A stretch of 64,000 nt of DNA from Pseudomonas sp. ABC1 (GCF_013395055.1 NZ_CP058349.1:2230001-2294000), one strand, 5' to 3'. Counted from the stretch's first letter, positions 1-8,921 are shown. Program-made: numbers and translations. Notes: generated by a model from the sequence alone, not told the origin.

Positions 1-155
1 ACCTGCGCTGCACGCTACTGGTACGCTACGACGCATTCCAGGCTGGCCGGCGCTATGTCTTCGAAGCCCGCTCCCTAGGCTTCCAGCCCCAGGGCTGGTT
101 GCGTGACGAACAGGGCAAGGAGCTGGCAAAAGCCGAGGCCACCCGCTGTATCTAG
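1..155 (+). CDS. C-terminal end of an unidentified protein (partial)
   Basis: The frame is open from the left edge to a TAG at 153-155 and encodes about 50 residues ending in ATRCI. The fragment is polar and moderately charged, with alternating aromatic and basic residues (RYDAF, RRYVFEARS, GWLRD). That suggests a beta-rich or lipoprotein-like end, but no family is recognised. It lies 32 bp upstream of the monooxygenase gene on the same strand, so they could be co-transcribed. It could also be a chance open frame, because no start is visible, but codon use matches its neighbours. Confidence 0.5.
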   Translation, partial: LRCTLLVRYDAFQAGRRYVFEARSLGFQPQGWLRDEQGKELAKAEATRCI

Positions 156-187
156 CGATACACGCACCATCTTCCGAGGAGGAGAGC

Positions 188-1186
188 ATGAGCAATCTTG
201 AGCAGGTCCGTTTTTCCGCGCTGGAGCTGGCGCCCGTGCGCGATGACGGCAACGCGCGCCAGGCCCTGTACAACGCCCTGGCCCTGGCGCGGCATGTCGA
301 GTCCCTCGGGTTCGAGCGCCTGTGGGTGGCAGAGCACCACAACATGGATGGCATCGCCAGTTCCGCCACCGCCGTGCTGATCGGCTACCTGGCTGCCGGC
401 ACCGAGCGCATCCGCCTCGGCTCGGGCGGGATCATGTTGCCCAACCATGCGCCACTGGTGATCGCCGAACAGTTCGGCACCCTGGAAGCGCTGTATCCGG
501 GGCGGATCGACCTGGGCCTTGGCCGCGCTCCCGGCGCCGACCAGTTCACCGCCCGCGCACTGCGCCGCGACCGTCTGGGCAGCGCCGATGATTTCCCGGC
601 GGACGTCGAGGAATTGCAGGCGCTGCTCGGACCGCGCCAGGCGCAACAGCAGGTGATCGCCATGCCCGGCGTCGACAGCCAGGTGCCGATCTGGTTGCTG
701 GGATCGAGCCTGTTCAGCGCGCAACTGGCGGCGGCCAAGGGCCTGCCCTATGCCTTCGCCTCGCACTTCGCGCCACGCTTCATGCATGACGCGATCCGCC
801 TGTACCGCGAGAACTTCCAGCCCTCCGCCGTGCTGGACAAGCCCTATGTGATGCTCGGCGTGCCGCTGCTGGCCGCCGACAGCGACGAACGCGCCGAGTA
901 CCTGGCCACCTCGGCCTACCAGCGCATCCTGGCGCTGGTACGCGGCCAGAGCCTGCTGCTGCGCCCTCCGGTGAACAGCATGCAGGGCCTGTGGCTACCC
1001 CACGAACAGGATGCGGTGGGCAACTTCCTCGGGATGGCCTTGATCGGCGGCCCGGAGAAGATCCGCGCACGCCTGGAGGTCCTGCTGGAGCAGACAGGGG
1101 CTGACGAGCTGATCTTCACCTGCGACTTCTACGAAACCACAGACCGCCACCGCGCCTTCGAGATCGTCGCCGGGCTGCGGCGGTAA
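188..1186 (+). CDS. Luciferase-like (LLM class) flavin-dependent monooxygenase
   Basis: This 332-residue protein has the bacterial-luciferase TIM-barrel fold of the YhbW/MsnO8-like subgroup, which uses FMNH2 and O2 to oxidise an unknown organic substrate in the cytoplasm. Family landmarks are an N-terminal LELAPV strand, the WVAEHHNM motif near residue 45, the GSGGIMLPNHAPLVIAEQF block (residues 78-96), and LYPGRIDLGLGRAPG (about 102-116), which forms the flavin pocket. The start ATG at 188 follows an AGGAGGAG ribosome site. Length is normal. No partner reductase or sulfonate transporter is adjacent, so the substrate cannot be inferred. Confidence 0.85.
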   Translation: MSNLEQVRFSALELAPVRDDGNARQALYNALALARHVESLGFERLWVAEHHNMDGIASSATAVLIGYLAAGTERIRLGSGGIMLPNHAPLVIAEQFGTLEALYPGRIDLGLGRAPGADQFTARALRRDRLGSADDFPADVEELQALLGPRQAQQQVIAMPGVDSQVPIWLLGSSLFSAQLAAAKGLPYAFASHFAPRFMHDAIRLYRENFQPSAVLDKPYVMLGVPLLAADSDERAEYLATSAYQRILALVRGQSLLLRPPVNSMQGLWLPHEQDAVGNFLGMALIGGPEKIRARLEVLLEQTGADELIFTCDFYETTDRHRAFEIVAGLRR

Positions 1187-1193
1187 GCGCCCG

Positions 1194-1250
1194 GTAGGGT
1201 GCGCCGTGCGCACCAACGCGCGGTGCATCGGTGCGCATGGCGCACCCTAC
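1194..1250. repeat. Near-perfect 21-bp inverted repeat (dispersed element)
   Basis: The left arm 1194-1214 starts GTAGGGTGCGCC. The right arm 1230-1250 is its reverse complement with one mismatch in 21 positions, separated by a 15-bp loop. Single arms of the same sequence recur at 41485-41505 and 53312-53329. The hairpin lies between convergent genes, so it could terminate both, but no T-run follows. Confidence 0.75.
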
Positions 1251-1257
1251 GGTGGGC

Positions 1258-1473
1258 TCAACCGTCGCTCAGGCGAAAGCCGATTTTCACGGTGACCTGG
1301 AAGTGCGCCACCTTGCCCTGCTCGATATGCCCACGAATTTCCCCGACCTCGAACCAGTCGAGGTTCTGGTGGCTGCGGCCGGCTTCGCTGATGGCGTTCT
1401 GGATCGCTTCGTCGACGCTGTTGGGCGAAGAGCCGACAATCTCGATTTTCTTATAGATATGACTATTCGACAT
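1258..1473 (-). CDS. Dodecin (flavin-storage protein)
   Basis: This 71-residue protein matches the dodecin family, small beta-alpha-beta-beta proteins that form hollow dodecamers and bind paired flavins in the cytoplasm. Visible landmarks are the opening HIYKKIEIVGSSPNSVDEAI, the SRSH-like AGRSHQNLDWFEV segment around the flavin-stacking tryptophan (W40 region), and the final HFQVTVKIGFRL strand. Length is typical (65-75 residues). The ATG at 1473 is the only sensible start. It lies downstream of the quinone reductase on the same strand with a 104-bp gap that could hold its own promoter. Confidence 0.9.
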   Translation of the reverse strand: MSNSHIYKKIEIVGSSPNSVDEAIQNAISEAGRSHQNLDWFEVGEIRGHIEQGKVAHFQVTVKIGFRLSDG

Positions 1474-1577
1474 AAAAAATCCCTCTATTAGTGAATTGCC
1501 TGATAAAGGTCACCCAAACCAGCGGAAAGTGCAACACCCCCATCGCAGCCGCGGCGGCAGGCCGCAAGCCCCCCGAG

Positions 1578-2555
1578 TCAGGGCAGCAGGACCGTCGAAC
1601 CGGTGGTCTGCCGTGCCGACAGGCGGCGCTGGGCCTCGGCGGCCTCGGTCAGGGGGAAGCGCTGGCCGATCTCGACCTCGATGGCACCACTGGCGATCAG
1701 TTCGAACAGTTCGTCGGCCATGGCTTGCAGGTGCGCAGGGCTGTCGGCGTAGCTGGCCAGGGTCGGCCGGGTGACGAACAGCGACCCCTTCTGCGCAAGG
1801 ATGCCCAGGTTGACGCCAGTGACCGCCCCCGAGGCATTGCCGAAGCTGACCAACAGGCCACGCGGCGCCACGCAATCCAGCGAGGTCTCCCAGGTGTCCT
1901 TGCCCACCGAGTCGTAGACCACCGGGCACTTGCGCCCCTCGGTCAGCTCAAGCACGCGCTGCACCACGTCCTCGCGGCTGCTGTCGATGGTCGCCCAGGC
2001 CCCCAGTGCTTGCGCCCGCGCGGCCTTTTCCGCTGAACCGACCACACCGATCAGCCGCACCCCCAGCGCCCTCGCCCACTGGCAGGCGATGGAGCCGACA
2101 CCACCGGCGGCGGCATGGAACAGCACGGTCTGGCCGGCTTCGAGACGCTGGGTCTGGCGCAGCAGGTAGTGCACGGTCAGGCCCTTGAGCATCACCGCCG
2201 CCGCCTGTTCGAAACCAATGGCCTCGGGCAGCCTGACCAGGTGCCGCGCCGGCAGGGTGTGGTACTCGCCATAGGCGCCGAGCGGGCCGGTGGCATAGGC
2301 AACGCGGTCCCCGGGCTGCCAGCCGCTGACACCTTCGCCGATCGCCTCGATCACCCCGGCGGCTTCGGTACCCAGGCCGGACGGCAGGCTGGGCGGCGCA
2401 TACAGACCGTCACGGAAATAGGTGTCGATGAAGTTCAGGCCGACCGCGTGGTTGCGCACCAGCACCTCGCCCGGCGCGGGCGCCAGCGGGTCTACATCGA
2501 CCTGTTCGAGAACCTCGGGACCGCCATGCCGGCTGAACTGGATACGCGTTGCCAT
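1578..2555 (-). CDS. qor: NADPH:quinone oxidoreductase, zinc-independent MDR family
   Basis: This 325-residue medium-chain dehydrogenase/reductase is of the Qor/zeta-crystallin type, which reduces quinones with NADPH in the cytoplasm. It has the GroES-like N-domain with LNFIDTYFRDGLY (about residues 39-51) in place of catalytic zinc ligands, the YATGPLGAYGEY segment, and the cofactor loop HAAAGGVGSIACQWARALG (about 147-165). The ATG at 2555 follows AAGGAG (minus strand). It is divergent from hemF, an arrangement seen in other Pseudomonas genomes as remembered. Assignment to the family is firm; the physiological quinone is unknown. Confidence 0.92.
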   Translation of the reverse strand: MATRIQFSRHGGPEVLEQVDVDPLAPAPGEVLVRNHAVGLNFIDTYFRDGLYAPPSLPSGLGTEAAGVIEAIGEGVSGWQPGDRVAYATGPLGAYGEYHTLPARHLVRLPEAIGFEQAAAVMLKGLTVHYLLRQTQRLEAGQTVLFHAAAGGVGSIACQWARALGVRLIGVVGSAEKAARAQALGAWATIDSSREDVVQRVLELTEGRKCPVVYDSVGKDTWETSLDCVAPRGLLVSFGNASGAVTGVNLGILAQKGSLFVTRPTLASYADSPAHLQAMADELFELIASGAIEVEIGQRFPLTEAAEAQRRLSARQTTGSTVLLP

Positions 2556-2668
2556 ATCGACTCCTTATCAAGAATGTTCTCGCGGGCCTGGCCCAGCCAG
2601 GGAAACCAGGCTGGATGTTATGCTTGCCGCCTGAAAATCGCACCCGCCGGCCGACCAAGGTGACCTGA

Positions 2669-3589
2669 GTGAACGACCGTATCGAATCCATCAAGACCTA
2701 CCTGCTCGACCTGCAGGACCGCATCTGCGCCGCTCTGGAGGCCGAGGACGGTCGCGCGCGCTTCATCGAGGATGCCTGGCAGCGCCCTGGCGGCGGCGGC
2801 GGGCGGACGCGGGTGATCGAGAACGGCGCATTGGTCGAGAAAGGCGGGGTGAATTTCTCCCATGTGTTCGGTGCCGGGCTACCGCCCTCGGCCAGCGCCC
2901 ATCGGCCGGAACTGGCCGGACGCGGCTTCCAGGCGCTCGGCGTGTCGTTGGTGATCCACCCGGAAAACCCGCATGTGCCCACTTCCCACGCCAACGTGCG
3001 CTTCTTCAGCGCCGAGAAGGAGGGAGAAGAGCCGGTCTGGTGGTTCGGCGGCGGCTTCGACCTGACGCCCTACTACGGCGTCGAAGAAGACTGCGTGCAC
3101 TGGCACCAGGTCGCCCGCGCGGCCTGTGCGCCCTTCGGCGCCGATGTCTACCCGCGCTTCAAGGAATGGTGCGACCGCTACTTCCATCTCAAGCACCGCA
3201 ACGAGCCGCGCGGCGTCGGCGGGCTGTTCTTCGACGACCTCAACCAGTGGGACTTCGACACCAGCTTCGCCTTCCTGCGCGCCATCGGCGATGCCTACCT
3301 GGAGGCTTATCTGCCGATCATCCAGCGACGCAAGTCGACACCCTTCGACGAAGCGCAGCGCGAATTCCAGGCGTTCCGCCGTGGGCGCTACGTGGAATAC
3401 AACCTGGTCTACGACCGTGGCACCTTGTTCGGCCTGCAATCGGGTGGACGCACCGAGTCCATCCTGATGTCGCTGCCGCCCATCGTGCGCTGGGGCTACG
3501 ACTGGAAGGCCGAGCCAGGCACGCCCGAGGCACGGCTGACCGAGTACTTCCTGCAGGAGCGTGACTGGCTCGGCGAGGCGGGCCTGTGA
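2669..3589 (+). CDS. hemF: Oxygen-dependent coproporphyrinogen III oxidase
   Basis: HemF decarboxylates two propionates of coproporphyrinogen III to vinyls using O2, a late cytoplasmic haem step. The 306-residue length is typical. Conserved blocks include GGGGRTRVIENG, GVNFSHVFG, the histidine-rich HPENPHVPTSHANVRFF, WWFGGGFDLTPYYG, and the C-terminal RGRYVEYNLVYDRGTLFGLQSGGRTESILMS-type segment that ends the family. Translation is called from GTG at 2669, preceded by AAGGTGACC. Its stop overlaps the aroE start by one base, so hemF and aroE are translationally coupled. Confidence 0.97.
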   Translation: MNDRIESIKTYLLDLQDRICAALEAEDGRARFIEDAWQRPGGGGGRTRVIENGALVEKGGVNFSHVFGAGLPPSASAHRPELAGRGFQALGVSLVIHPENPHVPTSHANVRFFSAEKEGEEPVWWFGGGFDLTPYYGVEEDCVHWHQVARAACAPFGADVYPRFKEWCDRYFHLKHRNEPRGVGGLFFDDLNQWDFDTSFAFLRAIGDAYLEAYLPIIQRRKSTPFDEAQREFQAFRRGRYVEYNLVYDRGTLFGLQSGGRTESILMSLPPIVRWGYDWKAEPGTPEARLTEYFLQERDWLGEAGL

Positions 3590-4410
3590 TGGACCGTTAC
3601 GGCGTCTTCGGCAACCCCATCGGGCACAGCAAGTCCCCGCAGATCCACCGCCTGTTCGCCGCGCAGACCGACCAGTCGCTCAGCTACGAGGCGCTGCTGG
3701 CGCCACTGGACGACTTCGCCGGCTTCGCCCGCGACTTCTTCCGCCAGGGCCTGGGCGCCAACGTCACGGTGCCATTCAAGGAGCAGGCCTACCGCCTGGC
3801 CGACCAGCTGAGCGAGCGCGCCCGCCGTGCCGGCGCGGTGAACACCCTGAAGAAACTCGACGACGGCCGCCTGCTCGGCGACAACACCGACGGCGCCGGG
3901 CTGGTCGCCGACCTGCTGGACAACCGTGTCGCCATCGAAGGCCAGAGCGTACTGCTACTGGGTGCCGGTGGCGCGGTGCGCGGCGTGTTGGAGCCCTTGC
4001 TGGCACAGCGCCCAGGCCGTCTGGTGATCGCCAACCGCACACACGCCAAGGCCGAGGAACTGGCCGAAGCCTTCGCCAGCCTGGGCGAGGTGTCGGCCAG
4101 CGGTTTCGATGAATTACAGGCACCGTTCGACCTGATCATCAACGGCACCTCGGCCAGCCTCGGCGGCGAGCTGCCGGCCATCGCCCGCGACGTGATCCGA
4201 CCTGGCCACAGCGTCTGCTACGACATGATGTACGCCAAGGAGGCGACCGCCTTCAATCGCTGGGCCGCCGAGCAAGGCGCCGCCACGACCCTGGACGGCC
4301 TGGGCATGCTGGTCGGCCAGGCCGCCGAGGCGTTCCAGCTCTGGCGCGGCGTGCGTCCGGACAGCACGCCGGTACTGGCTGAACTGCGTCGGCAACTGAT
4401 GGAGGGATGA
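3589..4410 (+). CDS. aroE: Shikimate dehydrogenase (NADP+)
   Basis: AroE reduces 3-dehydroshikimate to shikimate in chorismate synthesis. The protein starting at ATG 3589 has 273 residues. It shows the substrate signature FGNPIGHSKSP, the catalytic lysine in NVTVPFK, NTDGAG with the conserved aspartate, the NADP loop LLGAGGAVRG, and the NRT motif that reads the 2'-phosphate. A GTG three bases upstream (3586) is an alternative start, but the ATG overlapping the hemF stop as TGATG fits coupled translation better. The downstream gene overlaps its stop as ATGA. Confidence 0.96.
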   Translation: MDRYGVFGNPIGHSKSPQIHRLFAAQTDQSLSYEALLAPLDDFAGFARDFFRQGLGANVTVPFKEQAYRLADQLSERARRAGAVNTLKKLDDGRLLGDNTDGAGLVADLLDNRVAIEGQSVLLLGAGGAVRGVLEPLLAQRPGRLVIANRTHAKAEELAEAFASLGEVSASGFDELQAPFDLIINGTSASLGGELPAIARDVIRPGHSVCYDMMYAKEATAFNRWAAEQGAATTLDGLGMLVGQAAEAFQLWRGVRPDSTPVLAELRRQLMEG

Positions 4411-4772
4411 CGATGGACGTGCGTGTACGGGGCTACCATGCCCATGTCTACTTCGACGCCGACAGCCTCGAGCAGGCGCGCAGCCTGTGCGAGGAAGCGG
4501 CACGGCAGTTCCCGCTGCGCATGGGCCGCGTCCACCAGCAGCCGGTCGGGCCGCACCCCGACTGGAGCTGCCAACTGGCCTTCCGTGCCGAGCTGTTCGC
4601 CCAGGTGATCCCATGGCTGATGCTCAACCGCCAGGGCCTGACCATCCTGATCCACCCGATCACCGGCAACGACCTGCGCGACCACCGCGACTACCCGATG
4701 TGGATGGGCGCCATGCGCCCGCTGGACCTGTCGGTACTCAGCGACCGGGACGATGTGGAATACGAGCTTTGA
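4407..4772 (+). CDS. DOPA 4,5-dioxygenase-family protein
   Basis: This 121-residue protein belongs to the small DOPA 4,5-dioxygenase (extradiol ring-cleavage) family. Signature pieces are YHAHVYFDA at the start, MGRVHQQPVGPHPDWSCQLAF with paired histidines, and LTILIHPITGNDLRDHRDYPMWMG, where further histidines would bind iron. Bacterial members lack a proven substrate, and the name comes from fungal and plant enzymes. The start overlaps the aroE stop (ATGA); an ATG at 4413 is an alternative. It closes the hemF-aroE transcription unit. Confidence 0.85.
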   Translation: MTMDVRVRGYHAHVYFDADSLEQARSLCEEAARQFPLRMGRVHQQPVGPHPDWSCQLAFRAELFAQVIPWLMLNRQGLTILIHPITGNDLRDHRDYPMWMGAMRPLDLSVLSDRDDVEYEL

Positions 4773-4790
4773 GCTGCAAGCTGATCCTGC

Positions 4791-4805
4791 TGATAACGTT
4801 TCTCG
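4791..4805 (+). promoter_or_regulatory. Possible Fur box upstream of sigma/anti-sigma module 1
   Basis: TGATAACGTTTCTCG fits the 7-1-7 Fur pattern (TGATAAT-N-ATTATCA) at about 10 of 14 positions. It lies 57 bp upstream of the sigma gene, where iron repression would be expected. The match is weak and rests mostly on position. Confidence 0.3.
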
Positions 4806-4862
4806 ATTGATGTAGTCTTGCGCGCCTATCGCCCGAGCGGGCAGGCACGACAAGGCAGGATC

Positions 4863-5381
4863 ATGTCCCGTAGCGACTCAGCCGATCTGCTGGCAAGCTT
4901 CCAGGAGCATTACGATGACCTCCTGCGCTTCCTCGCCCGCCGCCTGGGCGATGTGGAGTGTGCGGCGGATGTCGCCCAGGACGCCTACCTGCGCCTGGCC
5001 CGCCTGCAGCCCGGCACACCGATCGATGAGCCGCGCGCCTATGTCTTCCGCGTCGCCGGCAACCTGGCCATCGACCACCTGCGCAAAGAGCGGCGCCTGG
5101 CCGGCCTGCACGCCGATGAGCTGGAGGCGGCGGATATCCACGATCCCTGCTCAGGCCCAGAAAGTGCCCTGGCCGCCAGCCAGAGCCTGGCACAACTGGA
5201 TGCCGCTCTCGACCAGTTGCCCGCCAATGCCCGCCTGGCGCTGCTGCTCAACCGGCTGGAAGGGCTGACCCATACCCAGATCGCTACGCGCCTCGGCGTC
5301 TCCGAAAGCATGGTGGGCAAGTACATCGTCCAGGCCATGCGCCATTGCCATGCCTGGCGTCGGCAGAGGGACAGCCAGTGA
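4863..5381 (+). CDS. FecI-type ECF sigma factor, iron-signalling module 1
   Basis: This is an iron-starvation ECF sigma factor of 172 residues. Region 2 spans about residues 12-75 (HYDDLLRFLARRLGDVECAADVAQDAYLRL), and region 4 about 115-165 contains the helix-turn-helix LTHTQIATRLGVSESMVGKYI. In this family FecR holds or activates the sigma, which then transcribes the linked receptor gene when the siderophore is bound outside. ATG 4863 was chosen because AGGCAGGATC precedes it and because an upstream TTG (4818) adds a tail unlike the family. The stop overlaps the fecR start. Confidence 0.9.
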   Translation: MSRSDSADLLASFQEHYDDLLRFLARRLGDVECAADVAQDAYLRLARLQPGTPIDEPRAYVFRVAGNLAIDHLRKERRLAGLHADELEAADIHDPCSGPESALAASQSLAQLDAALDQLPANARLALLLNRLEGLTHTQIATRLGVSESMVGKYIVQAMRHCHAWRRQRDSQ

Positions 5382-6328
5382 GCGAGCATCTGACACAGGA
5401 GCAGGCGACACTCGAAGACCAGGCCATCGAGCGCCTGGTGCACCTGCACTCGGGCCGCGCCACGGCGGCTGACCGGCAGGCCTTCGCGCACTGGAGCCAA
5501 CTCAGCGACGCCCACCGGGCAGCCGCACAGGGCGCCCAGTCCCTGTGGGACGACCTTCCACAAACCGAAGCAGCCAGGCACTTCGTCCCACCGGCGCCAC
5601 GCCGAACACGCCGCCGCCTGCTCACAGTGGCCCTGGCGGCATCGCTGGCCATCGTAGTCGTCGGTGGCGCTCTGCTCGACCCACTGGTGACACTGCGGGC
5701 CGACCACGTCACCACCGTTGGCGAGCGCCGCCAACTGCACTTGCAGGACGGCAGCCAGCTCTGGCTGAACAGTGCTTCCGCCGTCGCCATCGACTATTCC
5801 CCGGGCAGCCGCACGGTCCGGTTGCTCAAGGGAGAGGCGTTGTTCGACGTGGCCAAGGACGCCACCCGCCCCTTCATCGTGCAGGCCGGGGATGGCAGCG
5901 TGCGCGCCGTGGGTACGCGTTTCGACGTTGACCTGCACGCTCGACACACCGACGTGGTGGTGAGCGAAGGCATCGTCGAAGTGACCTCGGGCAAGCAGAC
6001 GGCCGTACGGCTGGTCGCCGGACAGGGCGTGACCTACCAGGCTGGACAACCCCTGGGCGCATTGCGCCAGGTGGACGCTCAGGACAGCACCGCCTGGCAA
6101 CGCGGCAAACTGATCTTCAACCGCCGCCCGCTGGGCGAGGTACTGGCCGAACTGGAGCGCCACCTGCCCGGCAAGCTCCACCTCACCGATGACGCATTGC
6201 GCGGGTTGCGCATCAGCGGCGTATTCGAGCTGGACGACCCGCAAGCCGCGCTGCGCACCCTGGAGCAGACTCAGCCACTGAGCATCACCCGCCTGCCACT
6301 GCTGACGCTGATCCGTCCTAAACCCTGA
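5378..6328 (+). CDS. FecR-type transmembrane sigma regulator, module 1
   Basis: This is a 316-residue FecR. A cytoplasmic DUF4880 domain (about residues 12-58, ending in DAHRAAAQGAQSLW) is followed by a single membrane helix (about 80-100, LLTVALAASLAIVVVGGALL). The periplasmic FecR domain (ERRQLHLQDGSQLWLNSASAVAIDY, GEALFDVAKD, VRAVGTRFDV) comes next, then a C-terminal domain resembling STN (FNRRPLGEVLAELERH, ISGVFELDDPQAALRTLEQ). It passes the signal from the receptor STN domain to the sigma factor. GTG 5378 overlaps the sigma stop. The receptor gene follows after 139 bp. Confidence 0.92.
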   Translation: MSEHLTQEQATLEDQAIERLVHLHSGRATAADRQAFAHWSQLSDAHRAAAQGAQSLWDDLPQTEAARHFVPPAPRRTRRRLLTVALAASLAIVVVGGALLDPLVTLRADHVTTVGERRQLHLQDGSQLWLNSASAVAIDYSPGSRTVRLLKGEALFDVAKDATRPFIVQAGDGSVRAVGTRFDVDLHARHTDVVVSEGIVEVTSGKQTAVRLVAGQGVTYQAGQPLGALRQVDAQDSTAWQRGKLIFNRRPLGEVLAELERHLPGKLHLTDDALRGLRISGVFELDDPQAALRTLEQTQPLSITRLPLLTLIRPKP

Positions 6329-6467
6329 TCAGCGAGTTCACCGCTGGCGCCTGAAAAATTTTCGATCCGCCACGGCAAGGTCGACCAGGCTGTTTCGTCG
6401 TAGGCATGAAGCGCGAAGTATTCGTATTTATCGCGCCATCGCCAACCCGCACAAGACAGGGCCAACC

Positions 6468-8885
6468 ATGCACGACCAACCCACCCGCTCATTGCGCCGC
6501 GCCATCGCCTTCGCCACCCTGCTCGGCTGCACTCTGCCTGCCCTGGCGGCAGAACAGCCAGCACGCTTCGATATCCCCGCCCAGCCGCTGGACAGCGCCC
6601 TGACCCGCTTCGCTGACCAGGCCGGGCTGCGCATCCTGTTCACCTCCGACGACGTCGCCGGCCTCGACGGCAACCCCCTGAACGGCAGTTTCCCACCCAG
6701 CCAGGCGCTGCAACGGCTACTGCAAGGCAGCGGCTACGGCTTCCAGTTCGTCGACGAAAAGACCCTGACCCTGCGCAAGCTGCAGGAGGGCAGCGGGCCG
6801 GTGGAGCTGGATGCGACCCGTATCGACAGCTCAGCGACTCCTCGGCTCATGAGCGAAGGCAGTGGCTCTTATGCATCCACGGCGGCCAGCATCATGAAGG
6901 GCGCAAGGTCCCTCAAGGAGATTCCACAGTCCGTTACCGTCATGACACGCAAGCGACTGGATGACCAGCGGCTGGATACCGTCACAGAGGCACTGGCCAA
7001 TACACCGGGTATCGTATTGATCCGGCGCCCGAACGGAGGCAGTGACATCTATGCTCGTGGCTACCTGACAGAGTCGCTTCAGTACGACGGTGTTCCCATG
7101 TTGCGCTATCACAATTGGGGGAATTCACTGTCCGCAAGCGCCGTCCACCTTGATCGGATAGAGGTCCTGCGTGGCGCATCAGGGCTGCTCGAAGGTGCCG
7201 GACATCCGGCAGGATCGGTGAACCTGGTACGCAAGAGAGGGTTGGCTGACAACGCGCTCAGTCTGGAAGCACGCGCAGGCTCCTGGGATACCTACGGCAC
7301 GCGTATCGATACCGGAGGCCCCTTGAACGAAACGGGCACCTTACGCTCCCGGATAGTCGTCGATTACCAGGATGGGCATTCCTTCCTCGATTCGGTATGG
7401 GACAAGGACGCCAATGCCTATGCGGCCCTCGATCTCGATGTTTCACCCAATACGGTGATTGGCCTGGGGTTCTCGTATGCCCGCCTGAATGGCAACAGCG
7501 CCTTGTATAGCGGAGTGCCCCGCTACGCGGATGGCCGTTCACTGGGTCTATCCAGATCGGCCTATCTCTCCCCGGGCTGGAACGAGGCAACTCGCCGTGA
7601 AAAGCAGACCTTCATCGACCTTGAACACAGGTTGAATGCCGACTGGAGCTTCAAGAGCACGGCCGTTTTCATCCAGGAGAGCTATGACGCCATCGAGTCC
7701 CACGCGAATGGACTGGTGGCCCTGGGCGGCAACACCGTCAGCGGGCCAGGCTTCGATTATTCGGACTCGGCAAAAAGCCACGGCCTGGACATGAACCTTA
7801 CAGGAAACCTGCAATTGTTCGGCCTCGCCCACGATCTGGTCCTGGGCGGCAACTATTCCAGACAGGAACGGGACGACGGCTATAGCCAGTACTGGGGCTA
7901 CGCCACCTATAACGTCTTCGATCCGAGACACAATCCGCCACGCCTTGAACAGTCGACCCCGACCGCGATCCTCGAGCAGGATACCGATACAGAACAACGC
8001 GGCCTGTACGGCATGCTACGCAGCCACCTGACAGACAAACTCACCCTCAACCTGGGCGCACGGGTGAGTTGGTACGCGTTCGACTCGGAGACGACCATAT
8101 TGAATGCTGCCAGCACATCGCGCTCGTCCCTGGAAGAAAATGGCGAGTTCACGCCCTATGCCGGACTGGTGTACGCCTTGACGCCTCAGTGGTCGGCGTA
8201 TGCCAGTTATACGGAAATATTCAGCCCCCAGACTTCGACCGATGCCCAGTTCAGGATACTGCCGCCCATGACCGGCATTGCCTATGAAACAGGAGTGAAA
8301 GGCGAGCATTTCGATGGAGACCTCAACACTTCTCTGGCCATCTACCGCGTGGACCAGAAAGACCGTGCTGTCACGGACTACGATGCGCCCATGGTGTGCG
8401 ATGGCTGGTATTGCTCACGTGCCGCCGGGAAAGTGAGAAGCGAAGGCTTCGAACTGGAAGCCCATGGCAAGCTGACCCAGGGACTGCAAGTCAGTGCCGG
8501 TTACACCTACAACCGGAACCGATACTTGCAGGACACCGATAAAGCCCTGGAAGGAAAACCGTTCGACTATGGTCCCCGGCATGTGCTCCGCCTCTGGTCC
8601 GATTACCAGCTACCAGGCGACCAGGGAAAATGGCGCGTAGGCGCAGGCGTCAACTTCCGCAGCGAACAGAAGACGAACAGCACGACCCGATTGAATCCGG
8701 TACAGGGCAGTTACGCCATCTGGAATGCGATGCTTGCCTACAGGATCGACGGGCACTGGTCGACCCAGTTGAACATGAACAATGTGTTCGACAAGAAGTA
8801 CTACTCGAACATCTCGGACAACTACTTCTATAGTCATGTCGGCGAGCCACGCAACTTTACCGTCAGCCTGCGTGGGGAGTTCTAG
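6468..8885 (+). CDS. TonB-dependent siderophore receptor with STN signalling domain, module 1
   Basis: This 805-residue outer-membrane transducer has a signal peptide (about residues 1-27, ending ALA), an STN domain (about 33-103, RFDIPAQPLDSALTRFADQAG), a TonB-box-like VELDATRI, a plug (about 140-260, IPQSVTVMTRK to GSVNLVRKR) and a 22-strand-type barrel ending in phenylalanine (GEF). It imports an unidentified ferric siderophore with TonB energy and signals to the adjacent FecR/sigma. Base composition changes sharply near 6830: the signal peptide and STN segment is about 70 percent GC, while sampled stretches of the rest are about 50-60 percent. This suggests that the plug and barrel were acquired by recombination. 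Confidence 0.93.
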   Translation: MHDQPTRSLRRAIAFATLLGCTLPALAAEQPARFDIPAQPLDSALTRFADQAGLRILFTSDDVAGLDGNPLNGSFPPSQALQRLLQGSGYGFQFVDEKTLTLRKLQEGSGPVELDATRIDSSATPRLMSEGSGSYASTAASIMKGARSLKEIPQSVTVMTRKRLDDQRLDTVTEALANTPGIVLIRRPNGGSDIYARGYLTESLQYDGVPMLRYHNWGNSLSASAVHLDRIEVLRGASGLLEGAGHPAGSVNLVRKRGLADNALSLEARAGSWDTYGTRIDTGGPLNETGTLRSRIVVDYQDGHSFLDSVWDKDANAYAALDLDVSPNTVIGLGFSYARLNGNSALYSGVPRYADGRSLGLSRSAYLSPGWNEATRREKQTFIDLEHRLNADWSFKSTAVFIQESYDAIESHANGLVALGGNTVSGPGFDYSDSAKSHGLDMNLTGNLQLFGLAHDLVLGGNYSRQERDDGYSQYWGYATYNVFDPRHNPPRLEQSTPTAILEQDTDTEQRGLYGMLRSHLTDKLTLNLGARVSWYAFDSETTILNAASTSRSSLEENGEFTPYAGLVYALTPQWSAYASYTEIFSPQTSTDAQFRILPPMTGIAYETGVKGEHFDGDLNTSLAIYRVDQKDRAVTDYDAPMVCDGWYCSRAAGKVRSEGFELEAHGKLTQGLQVSAGYTYNRNRYLQDTDKALEGKPFDYGPRHVLRLWSDYQLPGDQGKWRVGAGVNFRSEQKTNSTTRLNPVQGSYAIWNAMLAYRIDGHWSTQLNMNNVFDKKYYSNISDNYFYSHVGEPRNFTVSLRGEF

Positions 8886-8921
8886 CCCATAGGATGGATT
8901 GAACCTGGAACGGCGGATAGC

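Noticed and set aside
2556..2668. Anr box in the hemF-qor gap
   Set aside because: hemF of P. aeruginosa is Anr-controlled, but no TTGAT-N4-ATCAA-like sequence was found here.
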